Notes: a model not told the origin generated them from the sequence alone. A stretch of 64,000 bases of DNA from Hygrophila difformis (GCA_030278955.1 JAOANR010000003.1:47641175-47705174); one strand, 5' to 3'; positions 12,906 to 24,664 are shown, counted from the stretch's first letter. Program-made: numbers and translations.

Positions 12906-13834
12906 TGTAAGAAAATGGACGGATGCAGCAACTCAGGAAGCGTCGAGTCGAGTTTGGAACTCTTCCCGCAAGACGTTTATGCCCCGGTAGTGCTCCGGCA
13001 GCGGCAGAACGTCCCCAAAGGTAAAACGACGAACGTCTCGACGTACCAGCACCGCAAACGTCGACGACCGGCGAACAGAACAACAAGAGAAGAGGGAGTC
13101 GGGAGGAGAGAATGTATGCAGAGAAGAAGATGCAGAGAGCTGTAATCCCTAAGCCTGACCCTGCTGCCATTTATAGGCGTTGGACGAGACGAAACCGCCG
13201 GCAGCCATTGATGGGGCGGTTTCAGCTGGATTTTCAACAGCTGAATTCAAATGGTTTCAACAACTCGTGACGGGTGTTGAAATCAGAGTGGGCTTCAACG
13301 ACTGGGCTTGGCGCATGGGCTTGACAAATAAACTTTGTCTAAAAAATTAGACAGGCCCAAAGCCCAATTACCAAGATCCAAGTCCAAGTCCAAGTCCAAG
13401 TCCAAGTCCAAGTCCACGGGCGCGGGCGCGGGCGACGGCGAGGGCGGCGGCGCGGCTCGGCTCGGGACGGGACGGGACGGGACGGGACGGGCGCGCGCGT
13501 GTGGGCTTCCCCCACACTTAATCAATCTGTATTAGTTTAATTGTTTCTAACACGCAGAACAATATAAACTAATTTAACTCCCACTACTTAAGCGATGTGG
13601 GACGCGCCACTTTAACCTACTCTTTAACAACCATTTAAATACAAGCGTTTCAACTAGCCGCATTCAATGACCCATTTCGACCACTTATTTCTCACTCACC
13701 CGACAACGGTTTTGAGAAAATAAATGCACTACGACAATCTACGCGAAACGTAGAATTCGTATACGCTATTTAATTAATCCAAATTAAATATCGTCATTAC
13801 GCAAAAAGGAGCTAAAAACCCCCTTTTTCCAACA
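12906..13834 (-). repeat. 5' LTR of element 2 (929 bp)
   Basis: Paired with 6977-7879. It holds a short minisatellite of AAGTCC units (about 13374-13416) and GACGG repeats (about 13465-13490). The end is TGTTGG (minus) at 13834 and TTACA at 12906. Confidence 0.96.
13167..13176 (-). promoter_or_regulatory. TATA box of element 2 LTR promoter
   Basis: The minus strand reads CTATAAATGG. It lies about 270 bp before the LTR end, so transcription would start near 13140-13150, giving an R-U5 stretch of roughly 240 nt. The position is inferred from the motif alone. The 3' LTR has the same motif. Confidence 0.6.
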
Positions 13835-13917
13835 CAAACTTGAAAAGTAAGTCCTTTTATTATTACATTGCCAGCTCATTATATTCATGTAAGAAATCGA
13901 ACAAAATTATTACACAC

Positions 13918-16277
13918 CTTCCGAAACAAATAAGAGGAATTATCCATTTCGTTGAATGAAACCAGCTTGATTCCTTGTAGATGATCCACATCTGATATCA
14001 TAAATAAGAACAGTTTTGTGTTTGAGATATACGTTTAGCTTTTCAGAAGAATTTAATTGACATATATAACACTTATTGTATATGCACATTACATTGGGAA
14101 AAAAAATGGAGGGTTTCATCGACAAGGATATGAAAAGAAAAAGAAACATGATAAAAAGTTCTAAATAACAAAGGATATTTTGACACAAATTATGCCGATA
14201 TATATTTATGGCCTGAATCACAGTGCTAAAATTGCTATATGCAAAGGAAAGGTTTGATTCAAATGGAGAAGGCGGCAAAAATTGGAATAGAAATATCCAC
14301 ACCTCTATTTGGTACAGAGTAGAACTGCTTCACGCCTTGCTTTCGACTTTCTAGGCAGAATTAAAGCATGTTTTCTTGCTTATTTCTTACATGGAGGTTA
14401 GATCTATCAAAGTGAAATAGGATCGAAGTTTGCAAGTGATGAATAGGTTCTTTGAAAGTAAGCTAGCTCTCCAACGTATACTTTCCTCGTTCCTTACCCT
14501 TTTCTACTATTTTTATAAGACTAGATGTCACACTGCTTCAATTCATGCTCCTATATGGGTTTTAGAGACTCTACCTATTGTAATAACAATAATTCAAAGA
14601 AAACAAAAAAAAAAAAAAAAAAGAAGTGCAGCCAATTCTCGTCACGTTCAAGCAGTAATAATATTTTTTGAATCCGTCACTATTCGTATGGGTGGATCAG
14701 AATGTGTTGTTCTTTAGGCATGACAGAAGTAGTATTGATGAACTAATTAGCATCATCATTGACATTACTTTGGATTAAAAAAAAAAAAAATCTCATGGGA
14801 TGAAGATAATTGCATTGCTATTCTCCATTATCGACATGCCTAAATGAATATATGGTCTTCATGTAATTATTACAACCCCTTAATTGGAATATGTACATGC
14901 ATGGTTCGTTGGTTCAAATTTTCAAACGTGAATAATACAAAACATATACGGCAACATTCTGCAAAATAAATTGCATACCCCAATGGGAAGAGTGGTGATA
15001 TAGAAATTAATCCATGTAGCTGCCATCCACCTGTCAAAAAAATAAATAAATAAATAAACATGAAATGAAATGTTGCGTTAAGATTATTACTCAATAATGT
15101 AATTAGACGAATGTAACAAGATTCAGTATGACTATAATTTATATATATATATATATAATTGCAATATATTATGTTAATGTTGATTAATAAACAATAATAA
15201 AAGTCCAGGCCCGGCTTTCCAGCAGGAGCACCCAGTGCTCCTGCTCCGGGCCCCCAATTTTTGGGGGCCCCACAACATAAATATTTTATTTTATATATAT
15301 ATCTATATATTTATATTGCATAATTTAAAAAAAGCAAAATAATTATATTTAATATATATATATTTATATATGTATATATTTTTTATCCTACAAAATTTAT
15401 TAAAAAATAATTGATAAATTTATAATATAAATAAATATATAGATTTAAATTATTATCCAATATTTTGTTAAATACTAGTGTTAATGTAGGCCAATGAATA
15501 ATTATATTTTAATGATTTTTTTATTTTAAAGATCACATTTTAAATATATAAATCTCCATATGTTCTTAAACTATTATGCTGAGTGAATTTTTATTATTGT
15601 ATTTAAGGTGTGCTTATGTTGTTTAAAATATAGTTCGATTTTTTGAACTATGACTAGACCTTACTTAACATGTAAAATTGTAAGTTTATTATAAATTTTG
15701 AAGGGAAAAAAGTTCTCTTAAGAAAAATTATACTATTATAATGTATTTTACTACAAAGAAAATAGTACAATAATTTTTATTTTTATTAATTAATAAATAT
15801 TAAATAAATTATATAAATTAATAAAATTATTTTATAAAAAAATATTTTTAAGTTTAACTACGGGCCCCAAGATAAGAAAGGCTCCGGGCCTCCAAAAGTA
15901 TCAAGACGGCCCTGTAAAAGTCAAAACGGTCATATTATCTTCGACGGAGGGGTATATATTATTTAAAATATATTCAATATTTAGTGCTGAAAATAATCAA
16001 TACTCATTGAAGTGTTATTCATCCCAAAACATTGAATAAAGAAAATTTGTCCACCAAATTAATTAATGAATTATCATGCATACATACATGTTACAAAATC
16101 CCAACAGAAACAAATCAAACAAAGAGCAATTAATAGAGGGGAAAAAGAAACATACGGCGTAAAGAATTCTTGTGGGAAAGGTATTTCATCAGTGGCAATG
16201 GTGTATATCACAGTAGCGGTGATGACACCTTCAAGCACAAGGAACGCTATTGTCAGCCCATTTCCAAGTACTGCCAT
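13918..16277 (-). pseudogene. Partial DUF1475-type membrane protein gene: exons 1-3 only
   Basis: Paralogue of the gene at 17904-24202. Exon 1 16156-16277 (MAVLGNGLTI to FFTP), exon 2 14979-15030, exon 3 13918-13991. Exons 2 and 3 have the same lengths (52 and 74 nt) and phases as the paralogue, all three have correct splice borders, and no stop is visible. Exon 4 onward is absent from the window. Copia element 2 begins 84 bp past exon 3 and element 1 lies beyond it, so either the gene was broken or intron 3 has swollen and the rest lies left of the window. Conserved residues have drifted: TDG is TDE, and the Asp of LIDFYIN is Asn (WINFYI). I call it a probable pseudogene; a long-intron functional gene cannot be excluded. 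Confidence 0.8.
15206..15914. mobile_element. hAT-type MITE in intron 1 of the partial DUF1475 gene
   Basis: The ends are inverted (CAGGCCCGGCTTT on the left; the right end reads CAGGGCCGTCTTG on the other strand), with a perfect 8-bp duplication TAAAAGTC at 15198-15205 and 15915-15922. Eight-base TSDs and CAGGG-type ends fit hAT. The interior is very A+T-rich with no coding frame. A GC-rich hairpin (CAGGAGCACC with a loop, then gggggcccc) follows the left end. Confidence 0.88.
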
Positions 16278-16847
16278 GCCCTGCATTACCGCTTTCTTTC
16301 CTCTCTGTTTCGCCTTCGGTCCTTTCAAGAGTTGTAACTGATCTCAGTTCTGTCTGTGAGTGTGACATTATTGGGAATGGGGAATTTCTTCAACAAACAA
16401 GAAAAAGGAAACAGCATTTATATATAGCAACAATCATTTATATTAATTACACCAAACATACATATGGTACTATCTATATATACACTAAGTATATAGTATC
16501 TACACCTACATATACATAACTTTTTCAATGCAACAACAATCATACGTACATGTATAATAGCTTTAAATGATTAATGACAATAAACTGCAAGTATATTATT
16601 ATTAAAAGATACGAATATTGTAAAATTAAGAGTGTTGCTCACTAAGGATTTGGGCTTAAACAGTTGGTTATATTTTCAGCTTTCAAACTTAATCCTAGGG
16701 TATGTTCTGCCCAATGGTTGCGAATTGTAACTGTAGCCACAAGTCGGAGCTATCACTATTGATAGCCGGAGAAGAGCTATAGATTTATAGATTTAAATAG
16801 GGCCAGACAATTTTAATTTTATGGAATTATACTGCACACAATTTTTA
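16278..16847. other. Spacer between the two DUF1475 paralogues
   Basis: Contains the probable promoter and 5' UTR of the partial left gene, then A+T-rich DNA. No gene is seen. Confidence 0.4.
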
Positions 16848-17310
16848 GAAGATATAAACTATTTTTAGATAAATACTACCTCCATTCTTGAAAGTTGTTT
16901 ACATTTGGTTAGTTGTCACTATTTACCCACAGAATTTTACTTAAAGTTTTATAATAGTTATACAAGTTATAATATAGTCAAGTGAGATCTTGTTAGATTC
17001 GTCTCATCGTGTAGTTTTTAAATATTGAACTTTTAGAATTTTTACTTGTACCAAACTTGAGTTATTTGTAGTTTAAAATGTGTATTGAACTGCGTGATAT
17101 GTGGGCCCGTAAAAAACTTTCAAAAACAGAGGAAGTATCAGGGTATCCCCAGGCCTCGTTGGACCCAAAACTAATCCCTCGAGGATCTGCAAGGGCAATT
17201 AAGGGAGCCTCTCCCAAAGCAGTTTTTTGCATACACAAGGCTCGAACCCGATACCTTGCTTAAGCGACTAGAGCCCCATCCACTCAAGGAAGATATAAAC
17301 TATTTTTAGA
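16848..17310 (-). repeat. SINE insertion bracketed by a 22-bp direct repeat
   Basis: The 22-bp stretch starting GAAGATATAAAC occurs exactly at 16848-16869 and 17289-17310. Between them lie a Stowaway MITE (16876-17135) and a SINE-like unit (17138-17288). On the minus strand the SINE has a tRNA-like B box GGTTCGAGCC (near 17247) and a weaker A-box region near TAGTCGCTTAAGC. A second copy of this family is at 37065-37200. The long duplication fits LINE-driven insertion of the SINE, with the MITE later landing at its tail. Confidence 0.8.
16876..17135. mobile_element. Stowaway MITE
   Basis: Ends CTACCTCCATTC and (other strand) CTTCCTCTG, flanked by TA on both sides (16874-16875, 17136-17137). 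The interior is related to the MITEs at 39242 and 49714 (shared block around 'tcttgttagattcgtctcat'). Confidence 0.82.
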
Positions 17311-17903
17311 AGTAGTTGTAGATTTTTAAATAGTTTTTTTTTAAAAAAAAGTAACTAATTCGAAAGTACTAAGGGATGCTTGCAAAAGCTTATTTTCACA
17401 ACTACAATAATTAAAAGGTAGGAAAAAGAACATGGCTTTATTTTAGTATAGAATTTAAAACTACCAAATGCTGCAGGCAAAACACATACTAGGTGTTCGA
17501 ATTCCTTACCTGCTCCTATGTAATTTATAGTGCGATATTCACTTGTTAAATGACAACATATTCCTTGCACTGAAGAATTGGTACTGTATTAATATTTCAC
17601 TTTTATTATTATAGTACATAGTACATGACAAATTCCATAATCTGAAAACAAGAAGTTCCCAGGTTGTTTATTCACTTTGCACCAGATCCCTACAACAAAT
17701 TGTCGCTCATCACCCAACATCTGCATTATGATGCCCGTAAAATTCCTTCATAGCCATTTCCTGCCCTAACAACATTAACAAGAAACACAAAAACCTTATA
17801 AGTACCATATGGGTTCCTTATCAACAATTTGAATCCATAAAATACTATTGTTTTTTTTCCCCATGTTGAGAAACATTTGGAATTTCTTGGCTGCCTCCAA
17901 GCC
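17311..17903. other. 3' flank of the DUF1475 gene
   Basis: A+T-rich, probably the 3' UTR of the gene to the right plus spacer. No coding signal. Confidence 0.4.
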
Positions 17904-20900
17904 TTATGACACTTGCCTGTTTTTGCTGCTGAAAAGAATAAAGAAGACGGGATCTTGAGCTGAGAGACGAAAGAGTTGTAAGACAATGTAAGCGCACGTA
18001 GCAATGCTGAAAGGCACAGAAAATGTGGGTTAAAAGCTGGAATATCATCAGCCACCGTATGGATGGGGAAAATGGAGAAGTAACCGGGGTGTTAGAACAG
18101 ATAAAAATTATTGGGACAGCTGACCTTCCAGTACAGATCAACAGTACAATCCAAATTGCAGTAGTTTTCCAACTCCCTTCTTTATATGCGACCCAAACCT
18201 AAGATACATGAAAATTTTAACTGCATTCACCAATAGGCACATCAAATGAACCAAATTAAGCAAGTGCCTGTACATAGTCCATAGTGTTTAACACATTACA
18301 TATTCTGTTCACTATAATTAGTAATTGAAAGTTCCTAATGATTACAGGATGGAAAAGATTTTAGTACCCCACAAGCAGTGGCGGATCCAGAAACCCACCT
18401 TGTTTGGTAATAGATACGCCAATGCCCACAAGGGAATATGTATGTTGTAGTCAAAGCTTCATATTGCATTGCATACATCAACGTTATGTGTAAAAATGGA
18501 TGATGCATACTGATAGATATGATACACATCATTTAATGTAGATCCTTAAATGAGGGTTTTATTTATTTTCTCCCTAGATGCAGATGGTTAAATAAGTGTC
18601 ATGCATACTCAAGTCTGCTACACTTGAGTGTTAGATCGTACAAATGTATACATTAAATTTAGATTTCTCAGCATCTAAATAAATGTAGGCCTATCTAGTA
18701 TATTGGATTATTGGGTACTTCCATTCCATACATAATTAAATCTGAATTAGAGTTATTCAATTACAATCAATAGAGCTTCTAAGTTGCATGTGCAGATGTG
18801 ATAGCCGAAGCTAGAAATTGAAAATGTGTAAATGGATACTTACCGATAAAGCAACTATGTTGACGTAAAAATCAACCAGCGTAGCTGAAAGCCACCTACA
18901 CAAAATGACATTCTTTGTATAAATTGAAAAAAACATAAGTGAAAAAATGCAGGTTGTGAGAAATGTATAGCCATTTACACATTTGCAAACTGTCAGAATT
19001 TTGGTTACAGTTCCAGTTTCAGAATTTGAATTGCATAGCCATTGTGAGAAATAATTATGCTGTAAGGGTGAACCATGGGAGAAACAACACTAAAATTTGC
19101 ATCTTGCCCGCCTATTCATATAAATAGAATTTTCGCATGGAAATGACAATATAAATGAACAAGCTTCCGACGCATTATATTTGATAAGAAAACCAAAAAA
19201 GATTCCGCATTTCCTCGCAACATGTTACTTTTAGATTTCTACAAATTGATTCACAACCAACTCACCATGTTACAGTGGCATTTGGGAAGTTTTATTGTGT
19301 ATCAATACAGCATTCACTCATCAACATATATGAGTTTGTTCATGTAACCATTTTTAATTGTTTCTCAATATATACACACCATTACACACTCTGGTAACTC
19401 ATGTACTACAATAATGTTATGAATCATGCATCGAGTAAAGAAGGGAACAGTAAATGGCTATGAACAAGTCAACAGCAAATATCATGTTCATTTAACATGG
19501 GCAAGAATAGACTTACGGAGTCAAAACATCTCTGCGAAATGGAGAGCCATCCGTCCATATAGTGTAAACCAATGTCCCGAGCATAAGACAACCCAAAGTA
19601 GCAAAAAGAACCTTTGCTATTACAACAGATAGTATACCCTTTGTGTTCCTTTCATCCATAAAAGTTGCAACTATTAAGTAAAATCACGAAAACAGTAACC
19701 CAACAGAAAAGAAGATGATTATCCTACTGAGTGTTCCTTTCATCCATAAAAGTTGCAACTATTAAGTAGAATCGTGAAAACAGTAACCCATTCCTTTCAT
19801 CCATAAAAGTTGCAACTATTAAGTAAAATCGTGAAAACAGTAACCCAACAGAAAAGAAGATTCTTAGCTACACTATCAAAAAGAAAGAGAATAAGACGAG
19901 TAGTTTAAAAGAAGAAAAGAAAAGAAGTAGTTGTGGATCTTAGTACTTTATAACTGGAGCTAAAATAAATGCAGTGACATGAATATGGAATTTATCCTTC
20001 TGAATTTGATATTGGGTATCTAAAATTCAGAGGACTCCATAAAGAAGCCAAGGAGCATAATTACAATTAAAGACGACTCATTTTTTATTCATACAAAATA
20101 TCCATTCTGTTGCTTAAAATCAACAGAGAAAAAGTTACAACTCATTGACATTAATTTAGAGCCAAGTTATGGTTGTTACTTACTTCTTACTTAGCAAAAC
20201 AAAGTAAACAGGATCCTGTACTGATTCTTGAGGAGACAGCTTTATAAGCTGCAAAACAATGTATCCACATGTAGTGATGCTGCAAAGGATAACATGAAAA
20301 TTTTAAAACATCCTGAAACATATTTAAAAAAAAATTAAAAATTCTCATACATATACAAGAAGCATGATGTCAAGAAAAGAGTAGCATCTCAATAAGGCCA
20401 TTGGTCATTTAAGCAATTTCGTTCCTTAGTCAACAAACTTGGGTAAAGAATCTTTTGTTTTTACTTTGTGTAAGTGACTACCAGAAGAAATGAACCTCAG
20501 ATGTCACTCATGGTTCGCCAACAAATATAGCGGTAACAACACATTTTGATAATTCATAAGTTAAAAATAAGGATTAGAATATAAATGTATCACAAAAATA
20601 CATATATTGATCATCTTGACGGCAAGTAAATAAATTAAGCTACTTAGACACAAGGATTATCACTAAAGACCACCCAACCAGAGGCGGACCCAGGATTTTA
20701 TCCATGGGAACCTAAACGCCATTGGGAATAGGATAGGCCATGGCTAGAACGACCTAGGTTTATTTTAATTTTATAAGACCCGAGTCTGGCCTATTAGACC
20801 TATTTTATAGGCCTAAACCTGACCTATTTATTTAAATATGTCAGGTTTTAAGTATTTCATAAATTATAAAATTTTATATTAAAGTTTTAAATAGGCCGGC

Positions 20901-23900
20901 ATAGTAGACTTAACAAACTTTTTATAAGGTCTTACCTAAGCCTATTTAGCTAAATAGACTTTTAAAATAATATAAAATATGTCAGAGTATAGCACATGTC
21001 CGGTAACCTGGCCTATTTCCATCCCTAGGTCTTATTTTGACAATTTTTAGAGTTTGAGAAAGAGAATTTCATAATTGTGGATTTACAGGAGATAGAGCGA
21101 ATTTGGGAAGTATTTATGACTTGAACTTAGGCTGAAAAAGAAGAAAATAACTAAATGGAATAGACAAAAAATTGGTGGGGCCTAGGCCCATGTAGATGCA
21201 TGTCTAAATGATGGCTCAATGATTTACATATCTGATAAGTTCAACAAAGAGAAAAGTGATCGAGTTGGGCATCACATGTCTGAGCATTTTTAGAGTGAAA
21301 TGAAACGGAAAGTTTTATTATATGACAGATGTATCATAACCAAAAACTAGCTGTTAACCTTATTGAAGACTTGAAGGTCAAGAGCCTGAATAATACAATA
21401 TCCCACATGCTCACCATTACTGGATTTGCTTAGTGCTGAGAGAGAGAGAGAGAGAGCACAAAGAACGAAGATACGCATACTTTCACATGCTTAGTGATCA
21501 TTATAACATAACTAAGTCTGGAAGTCAGTATCTATCATTGACAAATTCACAGAAACTTTTTAAGCATCCTCCTGTGTGAATACTTTGTGACGTGCTAAGT
21601 ACTAATAGATTGTTTATGTGCTAAATTCACAAAGTACGTTGAAGTAACTTGAACACAATACCTTCTTTTATGAGTCTAGGATTAATAATAGCCAATCAAT
21701 TTGTATACATAAACAAGATTAAAAAGAAGCCATGAAAAAAAAAAAAAAAAAAAAAAAACAAAAACAAAAAAAAAAAAAAAACAAAAACTAGCTTCCTCCC
21801 AAGTTTATTTGCATTTAGAAATAAATGTAAATTGCTGAAATGAGGTTTCCATAAATATTTACGAAATTATATTCAGTAAGAGCATCTTACCTTCCAAAAC
21901 ATATAAGAAGAATTATCCATATCAAGGAAAGAATCCAGCTTGATTCCTTGTACATAACCCATAGCTGATATGAAGAGTAAGAACAAAAATGTGAGATGAG
22001 TCTTTAGCTACTCGGTGAAAACATAAACATCATGGTTTGTGAGCCTGTGCTAAATTGACTAATATAGCCTATCATGCCAACCATACCCATAACCCATTAA
22101 CTGGAGGAATAGTAAAATCCAATAAAAATATTCCTTATATACACACAATGGAGGATCATGAGTTCTGTCTTGCTTTCAATTTATTGCAATTATATAAACA
22201 AGCATAAATACCTAACAAATGCTCTGTTAATGAATACACATATTTCATGAATCCAGATTATCTGTATTATCTCAAACTTATTACCAACTTCTGCCTAAAT
22301 ATGGGAGAATAGGTCAATAGAAGATATGATGCCAATTTTCCCCAGTAAAAAACTGAAATAACACATACTAATATTTTATAGCATGGTGAAAATTGCATAC
22401 CCCTATTGCAAAAACATTGATATAGAAATCAATTAGCGTAGCTGCCATCCACCTGCCAAAAATTTCACACTTAAATTCAGCATGAAAAGGATCACCCAAA
22501 AATTAAGTCATTCCACACATTTATAAAGGTAATTAAATATGCAACATATTCCACACTATAAATGAGGTGAGAAAACATGAACAGCTGAACATGCACAATT
22601 TGAGATTTAACTCTCATCTAAACCTGTCAACGGTCAATGCTGGTAAATAATAACAATATGAATTAGTAATTTGTTGATTCTTCTTATGTCCAAATATTAT
22701 TCTTGATATCTATCCTTACCAAATTTTCTTACTTGACGATTCTAAAGTCACCTGCAAAATATGCCAAGTGACAAATTTTCCGCATGGTATAAAGTTGCAT
22801 ATGAATTTTCTTTTACTTCATTTATCTTGCTTCACATCATGTCTTAAACTTACGTTCCTAGTCCTTTTCTGTGTGGAAAATTACTACATTTATTCTATTC
22901 ATACTTGTACGATCACTCAAGCCCAAGTTTCTACCTCCAAGTACTTTTTTCCCAAGTCCTTTTTCTCCCCATATTAGCCTATTCTCCTCTTTCTTGTGGA
23001 AACAGGATTGACCTTGGGTTCACTTTTCAAAGCCCTCAAGTGTCTTAGTTGAACTCGAACCACCTCTCTTGGAACCTCAAAGGCAATACTTCCAGTTCAG
23101 CAGAATATATACAGTTGGACTTATGCATATTTTGCTTAGTGTTGTATCAAGCCTAATAGGGAACACATAGAAACAGGGGTGAATTCACATATGTGCCCAA
23201 AAACCTTAATGTTCATAATGTGGGAATAACTCTGACCATGCATATTGGTGTTTAGCTTGACAGCTTTTCCATACGAGACACTGGTTTAAGTTTCCCACAA
23301 CTTTATTCCAACAACAATTCACCAGACTGACTATGGAATTTCTACAATCATACTTGTATCAAATTGCCTATGTTGAATGCATTTTCAAAAGATTTCAATA
23401 GACCAAATAAACCCCTCAAGAAAAGGAGTTTAGGAAAGCAAACATATAGGCATCTGAAACTCCAAGAACACAAATTCAGATTCATCACCATGAAACTAAA
23501 GGCCCTATATAAAAAAAATAAAAATAAAAAGAAAAAAGGAAATGGGTTCAATATAAGCAACCAAAAAATTACTGGACATTTCATACTTAGTGTACAATTT
23601 AGATAGGAGGTTCCAACCCAATCCAGGTACCATGGCTCTAATACTATGTTACAATTTGGATACAAAAAACACTTAGGATAATGTTGAAACCAACTATCCT
23701 GGCAAAACTTAAAATAAATCCATAAAGGAATACATTAGTATCATAGTGATCATCGTTCCCAATCAGGATATGGATTAGCAACAAGCACTTCCTTCAATTA
23801 ATCAATTTTACCCTATCCATCTACAAATCTCTGAGACAAAGGAAAACAGGGAAAGAGAGAAACAAAACGTTAATCAATGAAGCAGTCATCAAGCAGTAAT

Positions 23901-24202
23901 CACGTTCTCCAGTATACTGTATACTCATGCATGCTTATTGCCAAAATGATTTTGGACCCAACAATTGCAGCAGCTTGCACACAATAAATTCGTTTTATTT
24001 GCAAGTAGTTACTGCTCCACAAGTGGGATATAACTTGAGAAAAAAGTCACAAAAATGTAGTAAAACAGCATACATACGGAGTCAGAAGCTCTTTGCGGAA
24101 AGGGGATCCATCGGTGACGCAAGTGTAAATAACAGTAGCGGTGATCACGCATCCCAGCAGCGCAAAGGCCGACCGCAGCCCAGTTGCAAGTGCTGCCGCC
24201 AT
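17904..24202 (-). CDS. DUF1475-type multi-pass membrane protein, 8 exons, 235 aa
   Basis: Exons: 24078-24202, 22401-22452, 21891-21964, 20184-20279, 19517-19648, 18844-18895, 18125-18198, 17904-18006, totalling 708 nt in one frame with GT-AG borders (TAA at 17904-17906). The protein is an internal duplication: residues 1-116 and 117-235 each carry TDGSPFR, LTPW then ATL(I/V)DFY, a W-V-x-Y-K-E motif, and an I-x-T-C-x-Y-I-V-L-Q-L motif. Each half has about three hydrophobic segments, so about six in all. I recognise it as the plant DUF1475 family (from memory); biochemical function unknown. Exons 2/6 are both 52 nt and 3/7 both 74 nt, so the repeat kept its exon structure. Start chosen at the ATG matching the family N-terminus. 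The last exon-4 donor and the exon-5 acceptor are the least certain borders, though frame supports them. Confidence 0.9.
19643..19861. repeat. Three tandem repeats covering the exon 5 splice acceptor
   Basis: Units at 19643-19730, 19731-19790 and 19791-19861 share about 57 bp (core 'cctttcatccataaaagttg'). On the minus strand each unit contains the GATGAAAGG acceptor-like sequence of exon 5 of the DUF1475 gene, so the splice-acceptor region is triplicated just upstream of the exon. Confidence 0.88.
20680..21030. repeat. Repeat-derived segment in intron 3
   Basis: Starts with CAGAGGCGGACCCAGGA, similar to the CAGTGGCGGATCCAG fragment near 18376, a motif common at ends of plant DNA transposons. 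It continues with imperfect palindromes around 'cctattagacctattttatagg'. No matching right end or TSD was found, so it is only a fragment. Confidence 0.4.
21438..21456. repeat. (GA)n microsatellite
   Basis: About nine GA units inside intron 3 of the DUF1475 gene. Confidence 0.9.
21734..21786. repeat. Long A-rich tract
   Basis: Runs of A broken by single C, about 53 bases, on the plus strand. On the coding (minus) strand this is a poly-T tract upstream of exon 4. No retroposon body was identified next to it. Confidence 0.85.
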
Positions 24203-24624
24203 AAGTTGGACACTTCTGGGTTTTGAACTGTGATTGTGATTTGCTGAATCGGTTTTTGGGAAAGATTGCAAGACTCCAAGGGCACACCGCACACGCCCAA
24301 AGAACCTACAATAATGTTTGAAATTTGTACTAAAAGAGAAGAATATGGAAACGTAGACCAGAGAGTTTATACAGCAGACTGCAAAGTAAAGAGGGCGGAA
24401 CTGAGAATGTGGAAGGGATGAACCCACGTCACTCGTCAGTTGTCATACTCAAACGACACCAACATAAGCTTGGGCCTTGCCCTTGGCTCCCGCAGTGTCC
24501 TTTATCTTTCCGTTTCTTCAAACTTGGAATTGGTTGGTCTGACGCTTCCCAATTGGGTAGATTGCGTGTGGGACCCACAGAATTTAAGGCTTTTCTTTAT
24601 TAAGAAAAAATCCAAAAATATTAG
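24203..24624. other. 5' flank/promoter side of the DUF1475 gene
   Basis: Upstream DNA between the DUF1475 start codon and the target-site duplication of copia element 3. Some of it should be 5' UTR and promoter. No clear TATA box can be assigned. Confidence 0.4.
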
Positions 24625-24629
24625 TAATA
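24625..24629. repeat. Target-site duplication of element 3 (left)
   Basis: TAATA at 24625-24629 matches TAATA at 36220-36224, directly outside the outermost LTR bases. Confidence 0.88.
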
Positions 24630-24664
24630 TGTTATAGAAATAATGATATATCTATTATATATAA

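Larger units (their letters stand above)
6977..13834 (-). mobile_element. Complete, young Ty1/copia retrotransposon 2
   Basis: Both LTRs, the polypurine tract, an uninterrupted polyprotein and a perfect TSD are present. The LTRs start TGTTGG and end CTTACA on the minus strand. Outside the simple repeats I find only about two substitutions between the roughly 900-bp LTRs (near 7108/13045 and near 7670/13621). Other differences are copy number in short GC-rich repeats and an 11-bp indel. Near identity implies recent insertion. The element sits immediately downstream of exon 3 of the partial DUF1475 gene. Confidence 0.96.

Noticed and set aside
12889..13170. Start of element 2 polyprotein at 13170
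   Set aside because: The ATG at 13170 is part of the LTR TATA box and lies upstream of the expected transcript start; its peptide also exists in the 3' LTR without any pol. The ATG at 12888 is preferred.
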